64,000 nt of DNA. Origin: Rhizobium sp. CFBP 8762. GTDB taxonomy: Bacteria; Pseudomonadota; Alphaproteobacteria; Rhizobiales; Rhizobiaceae. Where the stretch lies: contig NZ_JACYUD010000006.1 in NCBI RefSeq assembly GCF_014841565.1, positions 124,001-188,000 on the forward strand. Reading direction: 5' to 3'. Each line of letters begins with the position of its first letter. Positions within the stretch are counted from its first letter, which is position 1. Made by a program: the position numbers and the translations under genes. Below are positions 49,378 through 57,393 of the stretch, piece after piece. The notes under the pieces were generated by a model that was not told where the DNA came from, did not search any database, and saw nothing but the letters and a program-made list of their open reading frames with translations.

Positions 49378-50714
49378 TCGTGCCAACTCTGCCTGCGACG
49401 CTCTCGAGCGCATCAAGCCGTTTGAAAATTGCCGTGGTTGGCTCCGGGGTTTCCGGTAGCTCTGCGGCCTGGGCCTTGCATACCGCGCATGATGTAACTC
49501 TGTATGAGAAGGACCAGCGCGCGGGCGGACACACGGCCACTGTCGATATTGATTATGATGGCACGAAGCTGGCAGTTGATACCGGCTTTATTGTCTACAA
49601 CGAAGCAAATTATCCGAATCTGACAGCCCTGTTTGCGCATTTGGGTGTGCAGACCCATCAGAGTGATATGAGCTTCTCGCTGTCGCTCGATAACGGCAAA
49701 CTGGAATGGAGCGGCGATAATCTCACCACTTTGTTTGCCCAGAAGCGCAATATCGTTCGTCCGTCCTTCCTGTGGATGATCCGTGAAATTCTGCGGTTCA
49801 ATCGTATTTGCCTGACGGATCGCCAGTCCGGGATGATGAAAAACCGCTCGATTGGTGACTATCTTAAGACCCGTGAGTTTTCGAACGCGTTTACCGAAAA
49901 CTACCTGATGCCCATGGCGGCGGCCATCTGGTCAACGCCGACCGACAAGATGCTGGCGTTTCCTGCGGAGCATTTCATCAATTTCTTTGAAAACCATCGG
50001 CTGATCCATACAAAAACCCATCCGTGGCGGACCGTGACCGGTGGAAGCAGAACCTACCTGCATCAGCTGCTGAAACCACTGGGCCAACGCGTCAAACTTG
50101 GATGCGGTGTCGAGCGTATTACGCGGCATAATGGCAAGGTAACCGTCCACGACAGCCACGGTGAACAGGCTGTGTTTGATCACGTTGTCCTCGCCAGCCA
50201 TAGCGATCAGACCTTGGCTATGCTGGGCGATGCTACCGAGCAGGAACGCTCCGTCCTTTCATCCATACCCTATCGTCCAAATTGGGTGATCCTTCATCGT
50301 GACAGCCGCCTGATGCCGACACGCCGAAAGGTTTGGGCCTCGTGGAATTATCTGCGCACCAGCAATGCAAACGATGGCAACGCGGTGGCGGTGACCTACT
50401 GGATGAACCGGCTGCAGGGCATCAGTGCTCATCACCCGCTGTTTGTTACGCTGAACCCGGAACGGGAGCCTGCGCCGGGCAGTGTATTCGCTGAATTCAG
50501 CTATGATCATCCCCAGTTCGATACGCGCTCAATGGCTGCGCAGCAGCAACTTTCGCTTATACAGGGGGTGCAGAACACATGGTTTGCCGGTGCCTGGACA
50601 GGCTATGGTTTCCATGAGGACGGCCTGTCCTCCGGGCTGGCGGTTGCCGAGGCCCTTGGAGGAACCGTTCCGTGGCGCGGGGCGCGGCAAGCCTATGCCG
50701 AGGCAGCTGAGTGA
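49374..50714 (+). CDS. FAD-dependent amine-oxidase-like oxidoreductase
   Basis: 446 residues. KIAVVGSGVSGSSAAWAL followed by YEKDQRAGGHT is the FAD-binding start of the flavin amine oxidase family, and WFAGAWTGYGFHEDGLSSGL is the C-terminal FAD contact. In Rhodobacter and many other bacteria this protein is encoded beside DUF1365 and a CFA-type methyltransferase and is linked to furan or other modified fatty acids; that role is inferred here from context. Four-base overlaps on both sides indicate tight coupling. Confidence 0.88.
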   Translation: MIVPTLPATLSSASSRLKIAVVGSGVSGSSAAWALHTAHDVTLYEKDQRAGGHTATVDIDYDGTKLAVDTGFIVYNEANYPNLTALFAHLGVQTHQSDMSFSLSLDNGKLEWSGDNLTTLFAQKRNIVRPSFLWMIREILRFNRICLTDRQSGMMKNRSIGDYLKTREFSNAFTENYLMPMAAAIWSTPTDKMLAFPAEHFINFFENHRLIHTKTHPWRTVTGGSRTYLHQLLKPLGQRVKLGCGVERITRHNGKVTVHDSHGEQAVFDHVVLASHSDQTLAMLGDATEQERSVLSSIPYRPNWVILHRDSRLMPTRRKVWASWNYLRTSNANDGNAVAVTYWMNRLQGISAHHPLFVTLNPEREPAPGSVFAEFSYDHPQFDTRSMAAQQQLSLIQGVQNTWFAGAWTGYGFHEDGLSSGLAVAEALGGTVPWRGARQAYAEAAE

Positions 50715-51547
50715 GCGTGTCGTCAGCGCAGATCAACCCAACAGAGCCGCCGTCGGAGGCTGCTGCCTTCTACGCGGGCTGGGTCATGCATCAGCGTATG
50801 AAGCCCGTTGGTCATCGCTTTCAGTACGATGTATTTTCGCTGATGGTCGATCTGGACCGGCTGGACGAAGCCAATGCGCTCAGCAAGTTGTTCTCCGTCA
50901 ACCGCCGCAATGTCGTGTCGTTTTTCGAGCGCGATCACTCAGGCGACGATGGCTGTTTGAGAGAGTATGCTGATCGCCTGTTGCAAGCCGCAGGGCTTGA
51001 ACAACCGGCAGCCAAAATCATTCTGGTGTGTTACCCGCGTATCCTTGGGCTCGTGTTCAATCCGCTTGCGGTTTACTATGCTTATAACGAAACCTCGGCT
51101 CTCGTCGCAGTGATCTACGAGGTGCGCAACACGTTCGGTGAGAGGCACACCTATGTCTGCCCGGTGCGCGATGGCGAGTTGTCGTCCGCCGGGCTGAAGC
51201 AGGAATGCGACAAGATTTTTCACGTTTCGCCATTTATCCCGATGAATATGCGCTACCATTTCCATATGGCTTTGCCATCAAGCAGCATTCAGTGGCGGAT
51301 CGTTGAAAAAGACCCCGAAGGGGTGCTGCTTGTTGCTGTGTTTTCAGGGCAGAAGCAACCGCTCACCACGGGTAAAATTTTACGACTTGCAGCGCGTATT
51401 CCACACCTTACATTGAAAATAGTTGGTGCTATTCATTGGGAGGCGCTCAAGCTGTGGCTCAAGGGCGTGCGGTATATTCCCAGACCTGAAGCACCGCCGC
51501 CGGTCAGCAATCGGGGCAAGGTGATTATCGGCGACCCGGCTGAATGA
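50711..51547 (+). CDS. DUF1365 family protein
   Basis: 278 residues. GWVMHQRMKPVGHRFQYDVF, YPRILGLVFNPLAVYYAYN and the internal FHVSPFIPMNMRYHF are the DUF1365 signature. The biochemical role is unknown; the family is almost always next to the FAD oxidoreductase and a CFA-like synthase, suggesting a lipid-modifying step. The start is GTG, overlapping the previous stop (GTGA). A C-terminal hydrophobic-basic region (about 225-265) may touch the membrane. Confidence 0.9.
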   Translation: MSVSSAQINPTEPPSEAAAFYAGWVMHQRMKPVGHRFQYDVFSLMVDLDRLDEANALSKLFSVNRRNVVSFFERDHSGDDGCLREYADRLLQAAGLEQPAAKIILVCYPRILGLVFNPLAVYYAYNETSALVAVIYEVRNTFGERHTYVCPVRDGELSSAGLKQECDKIFHVSPFIPMNMRYHFHMALPSSSIQWRIVEKDPEGVLLVAVFSGQKQPLTTGKILRLAARIPHLTLKIVGAIHWEALKLWLKGVRYIPRPEAPPPVSNRGKVIIGDPAE

Positions 51548-51587
51548 CATACGGATTTATTGGCCTATCACGCCAGGGTGTGACAAC

Positions 51588-52850
51588 ATGACTGATACCG
51601 AGCTTACCAACCATCCTACGAACCGGCCCCTGACTCTGTCTCCTGAAAACATCAAAAGTGTAATCAGAGGCTTACCGGCAAAAGCTCAGCTTGTGCTGCA
51701 AAGTCTTATCCAGATGAAGCACGGTTCGTTATCACTGACTTTGCCGGATAAACGCACGGTATTGGTCAGCGGTCGCAACCCTGGCCCACGGGCCGACATA
51801 ACGCTGCACAACTGGAACCTGTTTCGTCATGCGCTGACAGGCGGCACGATTGCGGTTGCCGAAGGCTATATGGATGGAGACTGGGAAAGCACCGATGTTG
51901 GCGCGTTTCTGGAACTCTTCCTCGTCAATGCCGAGATGGGAAGCAGATTTTCCAACGGAGCACGGGGGCTGTTCCGGTTATTTGAAAAGCTGCGCCACTG
52001 GCGCAACGCCAATACAAAATCCGGATCGCGGCGCAATATCTCCGCGCATTACGATCTCGGCAATGCCTTTTACCGCGAATGGCTGGACCCGAGCATGACG
52101 TACTCCTCGGCCCTGTTTGCCAATGGAGCTGACGACCTCGCCGCTGCACAACGGGAAAAATACCGTGCACTGGCTGAGGCCACCGGGATAGAACCCCACC
52201 ACAATGTGCTGGAAATCGGCTGTGGATGGGGCGGATTTGCAGAGTACGCCGCTGGCGAAATCGGGTGTCGCGTGACCGGTCTGACCATCAGCCGCGAACA
52301 ACTGGCCTTTGCGACAGAGCGGATGCAAAAGGCCGGGCTGTCCGACCGCGTATCCCTTAAGTTTCAGGATTATCGCGATGAGGCGGGCCAATACGACCGG
52401 ATCGTTTCCATTGAAATGTTTGAGGCGGTCGGCGAAAAATTCTGGCCGGTTTATTTCGGCACGTTGCGAGACTGTTTAAAGCCGGCGGGCAAGGCTGGCC
52501 TGCAAATCATCACCATAAAGCCGGAAGCCTACCGCGAATACCGGTCAAACCCGGACTTCATTCAAAAGTATGTTTTTCCCGGCGGCATGCTGCCGACGCC
52601 ACAGCACCTGCATGAACTCGGTCGGAAAGCCGGTCTGTCGATCACCAGCGATTTCGGTTTTGGACAGGATTACGCGCGTACGCTGGCTGAATGGCGTGAA
52701 GCGTTCTGGCAACGCTGGGAGCAGATCGCGCCATTGGGCTTCGATATGCGGTTCAAACGCCTGTGGGAATTTTACTTCTTCTACTGTGAAGCTGGATTCC
52801 GGGCGGGAAATATCGACGTTCGGCAGGTTGTGTTCCAAAAAGCTGATTGA
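51588..52850 (+). CDS. cfa: Cyclopropane-fatty-acyl-phospholipid synthase-like methyltransferase
   Basis: 420 residues. SAM motif VLEIGCGWGGFAEYAA, substrate-proximal ISAHYDLGNAFYREWLD, and a C-terminal FYCEAGFRAG. Compared from memory with E. coli CFA synthase, the bicarbonate-site Cys139 and His266 positions read Ser (MTYSSAL) and Ile (LQIITIK), and MFEHVG reads MFEAVG; the Glu, Tyr and late Cys positions are kept. It may thus be a methyltransferase of the UfaM kind rather than a true cyclopropane synthase. Last gene of the phr-led operon; it ends three bases from the convergent SDR gene. Confidence 0.85.
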   Translation: MTDTELTNHPTNRPLTLSPENIKSVIRGLPAKAQLVLQSLIQMKHGSLSLTLPDKRTVLVSGRNPGPRADITLHNWNLFRHALTGGTIAVAEGYMDGDWESTDVGAFLELFLVNAEMGSRFSNGARGLFRLFEKLRHWRNANTKSGSRRNISAHYDLGNAFYREWLDPSMTYSSALFANGADDLAAAQREKYRALAEATGIEPHHNVLEIGCGWGGFAEYAAGEIGCRVTGLTISREQLAFATERMQKAGLSDRVSLKFQDYRDEAGQYDRIVSIEMFEAVGEKFWPVYFGTLRDCLKPAGKAGLQIITIKPEAYREYRSNPDFIQKYVFPGGMLPTPQHLHELGRKAGLSITSDFGFGQDYARTLAEWREAFWQRWEQIAPLGFDMRFKRLWEFYFFYCEAGFRAGNIDVRQVVFQKAD

Positions 52851-52853
52851 TGC

Positions 52854-53660
52854 CTACTGTTCCGGCGGGCGAAGCGGCTTCTTCGTCCATCCGGTCACGG
52901 CACCTATGAGCCAGAAGTAGGCCGAATATGGCAAAAATTTTAGTGCCTTCACAACATAGGTGAATCGTCGCGGGAATGTGATTTCAAACCGGGTTGATTT
53001 CAGACCGTCAACAATTTCCTCCGCCGCTTTCTCAGAGGAAATAACGGAAATCATGGAAAACGTATTCTTGTCCGTCAGCGGGGTCTGAACAAAGCCGGGA
53101 TTGACGATCTGGATACGAATACCAAGCTTATCGAGGTCGAACTTCAAGCTTTCTGCCATATTGTTCAAGGCTGCCTTGCTGGCACCATAGGCCGCGCTGG
53201 TGGGCAAGCCACCATAGGCTGTGGCGGACGCAACAATCGCGATCTGGCCACGTCCCTGCCGCTTCATGTGAGCAACAGCGGGAACAACGCAGTTCACAAC
53301 CCCACCAAAATTGACAGCGAACGTCTCCTCGAAATCACGCCGTTTCAGGTCCTCCCCATGAACTGGCACATAGGTTCCAGCACACAGAACAACCAGCGCG
53401 AGTGTACCGTGCTCATACTCGATGGCAGAAATGACGCCTTCCATATCGTCCGGCTTGGTGACATCGCCATCCAGTACAATCAACTTGCCGGGTCCGCGAA
53501 AGGCGTTGGCGATTTCCACCAGTTTTTGATGATTGCGCGCGGTCAGTACTACGGTAAAGCCCTCGGAAGCGAGCTTCAACGCTACAGCTTCGCCTATCCC
53601 GGAACTTGCCCCTGTCACCCATGCAAAACCATGTTCAGGCCGGGCAACGAAATGGGTCAT
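52854..53660 (-). CDS. Short-chain dehydrogenase/reductase
   Basis: 268 residues. TGASSGIGEAVALKLA binds NAD(P), followed by an LCAGTY motif in place of NNAG, and the catalytic Ser and YGASK of AAYGASKAALNNMAESLKFD (core YGASK). The C-terminal 30 residues are hydrophobic (LKFLPYSAYFWLIGAVTGW), suggesting membrane contact and a lipid substrate. It lies 57 bases downstream of the ChrR-like gene, same strand. A GTG two codons upstream is an alternative start. Confidence 0.9.
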   Translation of the reverse strand: MTHFVARPEHGFAWVTGASSGIGEAVALKLASEGFTVVLTARNHQKLVEIANAFRGPGKLIVLDGDVTKPDDMEGVISAIEYEHGTLALVVLCAGTYVPVHGEDLKRRDFEETFAVNFGGVVNCVVPAVAHMKRQGRGQIAIVASATAYGGLPTSAAYGASKAALNNMAESLKFDLDKLGIRIQIVNPGFVQTPLTDKNTFSMISVISSEKAAEEIVDGLKSTRFEITFPRRFTYVVKALKFLPYSAYFWLIGAVTGWTKKPLRPPEQ

Positions 53661-53717
53661 GGTCACGCCTTCAGTAAAACAGGGAAATTGTTCAGTCGCA
53701 CACCACTATGGCCTTAA

Positions 53718-54368
53718 TCAGCCAATGAGATCGCCGATCAATTGACGGAAAGACCCCGTCAGCTTCAACGGCGCATCAACTACAGCAAAACCGACACAGG
53801 GCCTGCCCGGTTCCGCAATGGGACGATGATCGATCGTTGCATCCGCATAGGCAATATCGCCGCGCGCAAAACGGCCCAGTGTGTCGTTGTAGGCGCCATC
53901 TACGACCAGAAACAACTCCGTTCCCTGATGCGTGTGGGCCGGAACAGCCCGACCGGGTCGTATCCAGAAAAGGCTGGCTTCAAACCCGTCAAAGTTCCCG
54001 ATAATATGCTCTTTGAAGCCCGGGAGCTTGGTTTTCCATGGCACTTGATCTAGATCGAAGCCAATGAATTCCTGAATGGCCTTTGGAAAAAAGCCGGCGG
54101 TTGGCTGGTATGCGGGCTCTAATCCATGCTCACTGGAAGACTTGGTGGCAAATATCGTGTCCAGACAGCGGTCCCGTTCAGTCAAGGGTTCTGGAGCCAT
54201 GCCTTCCAGCGCTGTGCCTGCTGCAAACTCGAGATCACGCACCCATATGCGGCTGCTGTCCTTCAGTTCCAGATGGGCACCCATTAACACGCGTACCGGT
54301 TCCGGCAGGGTTCCGGCCACATACTGTGCCAGCAATGTATCAACCGTATCAGGAATACTCTGCGCCAT
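53718..54368 (-). CDS. ChrR-type cupin protein with degenerate zinc-binding anti-sigma domain
   Basis: 216 residues. LLAQYVAGTLPEPVRVLMGAHLEL (start near residue 12) matches the ChrR anti-sigma domain, but the HLxLCPxCR zinc site reads HLELKDSSR: only His32 is kept, both Cys are replaced (Lys36, Ser39), and no early His is present. The C-terminal cupin keeps its ligands His145, His147, Glu151 and His181, the same spacing as in Rhodobacter ChrR. ChrR normally binds RpoE and releases it on singlet oxygen. No sigma factor gene is adjacent, so the partner is unknown or lost. Confidence 0.85.
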   Translation of the reverse strand: MAQSIPDTVDTLLAQYVAGTLPEPVRVLMGAHLELKDSSRIWVRDLEFAAGTALEGMAPEPLTERDRCLDTIFATKSSSEHGLEPAYQPTAGFFPKAIQEFIGFDLDQVPWKTKLPGFKEHIIGNFDGFEASLFWIRPGRAVPAHTHQGTELFLVVDGAYNDTLGRFARGDIAYADATIDHRPIAEPGRPCVGFAVVDAPLKLTGSFRQLIGDLIG

Positions 54369-54425
54369 TCGCCGTCCGTCTTTACCATTGCACCGGGATC
54401 GTGGTGCGCTGTGGTTTACCGCAGG

Positions 54426-54454
54426 TCATACGCCGGTTGTCAAGCGACGGATCA
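54426..54454 (-). promoter_or_regulatory. Putative ECF-sigma (RpoE/ECF11-type) promoter upstream of the ChrR-like gene
   Basis: On the minus strand: TGATCC (54454-54449), 17 bases, GTATGA (54431-54426). Hexamers and spacer length are identical to the element in front of phr. The -10 hexamer ends 57 bases before the ATG. Confidence 0.65.
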
Positions 54455-54592
54455 CCCCTGCCTCATCAATGCAAGGTTGAAAATAAAACGAATTTTATTG
54501 TCTGGCAAAGACGAATGAAACGATATTGCTTGCCAATTTGGGCCATGGGCTAGAAAAAGGTTCGAACCGCCACGTCAAGAAAGTTGAAGACC

Positions 54593-55633
54593 ATGTCCTA
54601 TCTTCCGTCCGTTCTGGAGGCCATTGGCAACACACCTTTGATCCGGCTGAAAGCCGCATCGGAGGCAACCGGCTGCACCATTCTTGGCAAGGCGGAGTTT
54701 CTCAATCCCGGCCAGTCGGTCAAGGACCGCGCGGCTCTGGCCATCATCCGGCAGGCAGAGCGCAGCGGTGCGCTGAGACCCGGGGGCGTAATCGTTGAAG
54801 GCACAGCAGGCAATACGGGCATTGGACTGGCGCTGGTCGCAAAGGCACTCGGCTATCGCACCGTCATCGTAATTCCCGAAACACAGGCGCAGGAAAAGAA
54901 GGATGCCCTGCGTCTGCTTGGCGCAGAGTTGATCGAAGTTCCAGCGTTACCCTACAAGAACCCGAACAACTACGTCCGCCTGTCCGGTCGTCTGGCTGAG
55001 CAACTGGCGAAAACCGAGCCGAACGGCGCAATCTGGGCCAACCAGTTCGACAATACCGCCAACCGGCAAGCCCATATCGAGACAACGGCACCGGAAATCT
55101 GGCGCGATACGGATGGCAAGGTCGATGGCTTCGTCTGCGCCGTTGGCAGCGGCGGAACGCTGGCGGGGGTTGCGGCTGGTTTGCGCAGCTTCAATCCCGC
55201 TATCAAAATTGGCCTTGCCGACCCGGAAGGTGCAGCCCTGTTTGATTACTACACCACCGGCACCTTTGCCTCTCCCGGAAGCTCTATTACCGAGGGCATC
55301 GGCCAAGGCCGGATCACGGCCAATCTGGAAGATTTCACCCCGGACTATTCCTACAAAATCACGGACAAGGAAGCCATTCCGTTGGTCTTCGATCTGATCC
55401 AGCATGAGGGTTTGTGCCTTGGCGGCTCCTCCGGCATCAACATTGCCGGTGCGATCCGTCTTGCAGGCGACCTGCCGAAGGGCAGCACCATTGTCACAAT
55501 TCTGTGCGATTATGGCAACCGGTATCAGTCAAAGCTTTTCAATCCGGACTTTCTGCGCAGCAAAGATCTGCCCGTACCAGCGTGGTTGGAGGAAAGTCCC
55601 TCTATCTCCATACCGTTTGAGACAACCGAGTAA
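54593..55633 (+). CDS. cysK: Cysteine synthase A
   Basis: 346 residues. PLP enzyme making cysteine from O-acetylserine and sulfide. NPGQSVKDRAAL carries the PLP Lys, EGTAGNTGIGLALVA binds the substrate, and GSGGTLAGVAAGL the phosphate. It is longer than E. coli CysK at the C-terminus (about 25 residues). A TTG three codons upstream of the ATG is possible. It heads a group with the alanyl-tRNA editing protein and sseA. Confidence 0.95.
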   Translation: MSYLPSVLEAIGNTPLIRLKAASEATGCTILGKAEFLNPGQSVKDRAALAIIRQAERSGALRPGGVIVEGTAGNTGIGLALVAKALGYRTVIVIPETQAQEKKDALRLLGAELIEVPALPYKNPNNYVRLSGRLAEQLAKTEPNGAIWANQFDNTANRQAHIETTAPEIWRDTDGKVDGFVCAVGSGGTLAGVAAGLRSFNPAIKIGLADPEGAALFDYYTTGTFASPGSSITEGIGQGRITANLEDFTPDYSYKITDKEAIPLVFDLIQHEGLCLGGSSGINIAGAIRLAGDLPKGSTIVTILCDYGNRYQSKLFNPDFLRSKDLPVPAWLEESPSISIPFETTE

Positions 55634-55642
55634 GGTTTAACG

Positions 55643-56386
55643 ATGGCTGTTGACGCATTATTCCGGGATGATTGGGCGGCATCCAGCTGCGACGCCACCG
55701 TAACGGCTGTGCATAACGACGGGCGTATCGAGGTGGACCGAACCTGCTTTTATGCCACATCGGGCGGTCAACCCGGCGATACCGGCTATCTGGAGCGAGC
55801 GTCCGGCGAACGCATCGTCATTGAAGGCACGGTTCATGGAGAAACGAAGGATATCATCCTGCATGTGCCTGCACCCGGAAGCGCCCAGCTTGATTTTGGT
55901 GAACGGGTAACCCTGCATATTGACTGGCAACGGCGTTTCAACCTGATGCGAATGCACACGGCTTGTCACCTGCTCTCGGTGGTATGTCCCTTTCCAATAA
56001 CCGGTGCCGCCGTTGGCGTGGAAGAGAGCCGCGTCGATTTTGATATGACCGGTCAGAGTGCATCAAAGGACGAGGTGACCGCTCGACTGATGGAACTCAT
56101 CTCAGCCAATCATCCTGTCTATGGTGTCTGGATCAGCGATGAAGAATTGCAGTCCAATCCCGGCATGGTAAAATCAAAGAACGTTCGGCCACCTATGGGT
56201 CTCGGGCGCGTGCGGCTTGTGTGTATCGGCAAAGATGCCAGCATCGACAGCCAGCCCTGCGGTGGCACCCATGTGGCGCAAACACAGGATGTGGGTCTGA
56301 TTCACATCAGCAAGATCGAGAAGAAGGGCAAGGAAAACCGCCGGTTTCGCATTCGCTTCGGCGCAGCCGAACCTTCGACTGCCTGA
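55643..56386 (+). CDS. AlaX-type alanyl-tRNA editing protein
   Basis: 247 residues. Free-standing homologue of the AlaRS editing domain that removes mischarged Ser or Gly from tRNA-Ala. The zinc site is visible as HTACH (about 105-109) and CGGTH near residue 210; TSGGQPGDTG is the substrate loop. It starts nine bases after cysK; serine is the substrate upstream of cysteine synthesis, which may explain the pairing, but this is inference. Confidence 0.92.
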   Translation: MAVDALFRDDWAASSCDATVTAVHNDGRIEVDRTCFYATSGGQPGDTGYLERASGERIVIEGTVHGETKDIILHVPAPGSAQLDFGERVTLHIDWQRRFNLMRMHTACHLLSVVCPFPITGAAVGVEESRVDFDMTGQSASKDEVTARLMELISANHPVYGVWISDEELQSNPGMVKSKNVRPPMGLGRVRLVCIGKDASIDSQPCGGTHVAQTQDVGLIHISKIEKKGKENRRFRIRFGAAEPSTA

Positions 56387-56433
56387 CGCATGTCGCGCCA
56401 AAGCTACAGCGGTTTTTCAGAAAGGGAATTCAA

Positions 56434-57288
56434 ATGACAGACACAACAAGCCGTTTCATTGTGAGCGCCGACTGGTTGCAGGAACGCCTGACCGACCAGA
56501 CAGTGAAGATTGTGGATGCGTCCTGGTATCTCCCCCAGCATAACCGAAATGGCAAGGCAGAGTATGAAGCTGGCCATATTCCAGGGGCCGTATTTTTCGA
56601 TCAGGATGAGATAGCTGATCACACCTCCGGCCTGCCGCATACCGTTCCCTCGCCCGACGTTTTTGCTGCCCATGTCGGCCAGATGGGAATCAGCATTGAT
56701 GCTTCGATTGTCGTTTATGACGGCCCCGGCCTGTTCAGCTCTGCCCGTGTCTGGTGGCTGTTCCGTGTGATGGGCGCCACGAAGGTCTATGTTCTGGACG
56801 GCGGGCTGGATGGCTGGAAAGCCGAGGGGCGTCCTTTGACCAATGAACCCACGGAGCCGCAGGCCACCATCTTTGCGCCCGTGTTCAACGCCGATGCCAT
56901 TACGACATTTGGTGAAATGCGCTCAACGGTGGAGACCGGTTCAGCCCAGATTGCCGATGCGCGCGGTGCCGGACGATTTACCGGTGCAGAAGCCGAGCCG
57001 CGCGCCGGTATGCGCTCCGGCCATATGCCCGGGGCAAAAAATCTGCCGATTGCTGCGCTGGCTGAAAACGGGCGACTGAAGTCGATAGAAGCCTTGCACG
57101 AAACACTTCTAGCAGCCGGTATTGATCTTGACCGTCCCGTTGTTACCAGCTGCGGCTCCGGCGTAACAGCAGCCGTTATCACGCTGGCTTTGCAATCCGT
57201 GGGCCATGCAGACAATACGCTGTATGATGGATCGTGGGCCGAGTGGGGTTCACGCGACGATACGCCGGTCGTTACCGGCAAGGCGTGA
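56434..57288 (+). CDS. sseA: 3-mercaptopyruvate sulfurtransferase
   Basis: 284 residues, two rhodanese domains. The active-site loop CGSGVTA near residue 233 is the mercaptopyruvate type rather than the thiosulfate type. First domain: HIPGAVFFDQDEIADHTSGL; linker and second domain with DARGAGRFTG. ATG 56434 has AAGGGAATTCAA upstream; a longer frame reads back through the previous gene. Fits a cysteine and sulfur group with cysK. Confidence 0.94.
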   Translation: MTDTTSRFIVSADWLQERLTDQTVKIVDASWYLPQHNRNGKAEYEAGHIPGAVFFDQDEIADHTSGLPHTVPSPDVFAAHVGQMGISIDASIVVYDGPGLFSSARVWWLFRVMGATKVYVLDGGLDGWKAEGRPLTNEPTEPQATIFAPVFNADAITTFGEMRSTVETGSAQIADARGAGRFTGAEAEPRAGMRSGHMPGAKNLPIAALAENGRLKSIEALHETLLAAGIDLDRPVVTSCGSGVTAAVITLALQSVGHADNTLYDGSWAEWGSRDDTPVVTGKA

Positions 57289-57292
57289 TTTC

Positions 57293-57331
57293 GGGAACGT
57301 GCTGGTCGTGCCAAGCCACCAGCACGTTCCC
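57293..57331. terminator. Strong hairpin after sseA
   Basis: GGGAACGTGCTGGT and ACCAGCACGTTCCC form a perfect 14-bp stem with an 11-base loop, four bases after the sseA stop. There is no T-run, so it may act with the adjacent palindrome or by a factor-dependent route. Confidence 0.6.
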
Positions 57332-57339
57332 TAACAAGG

Positions 57340-57393
57340 TTAGAGCAGTATCCAGACGTAAAAGCGTTTCCGCTTTTATTGGAGATGCTCTAA
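57340..57393. repeat. Intergenic palindrome, TTAGAGC/GCTCTAA family, copy 2
   Basis: Outer arms TTAGAGCA (57340-57347) and TGCTCTAA (57386-57393); TCCA/TGGA inside; inner arms TAAAAGCG (57359-57366) and CGCTTTTA (57371-57378) with a TTTC loop. Its right end contains the TAG stop codon of the HlyU-family gene read on the minus strand. Shares its termini with the element at 34207. Confidence 0.8.

Noticed and set aside
54555-54575. GGTTCGAACC, like a tRNA T-arm
   Set aside because: No acceptor stem, anticodon arm or CCA end can be folded around it.
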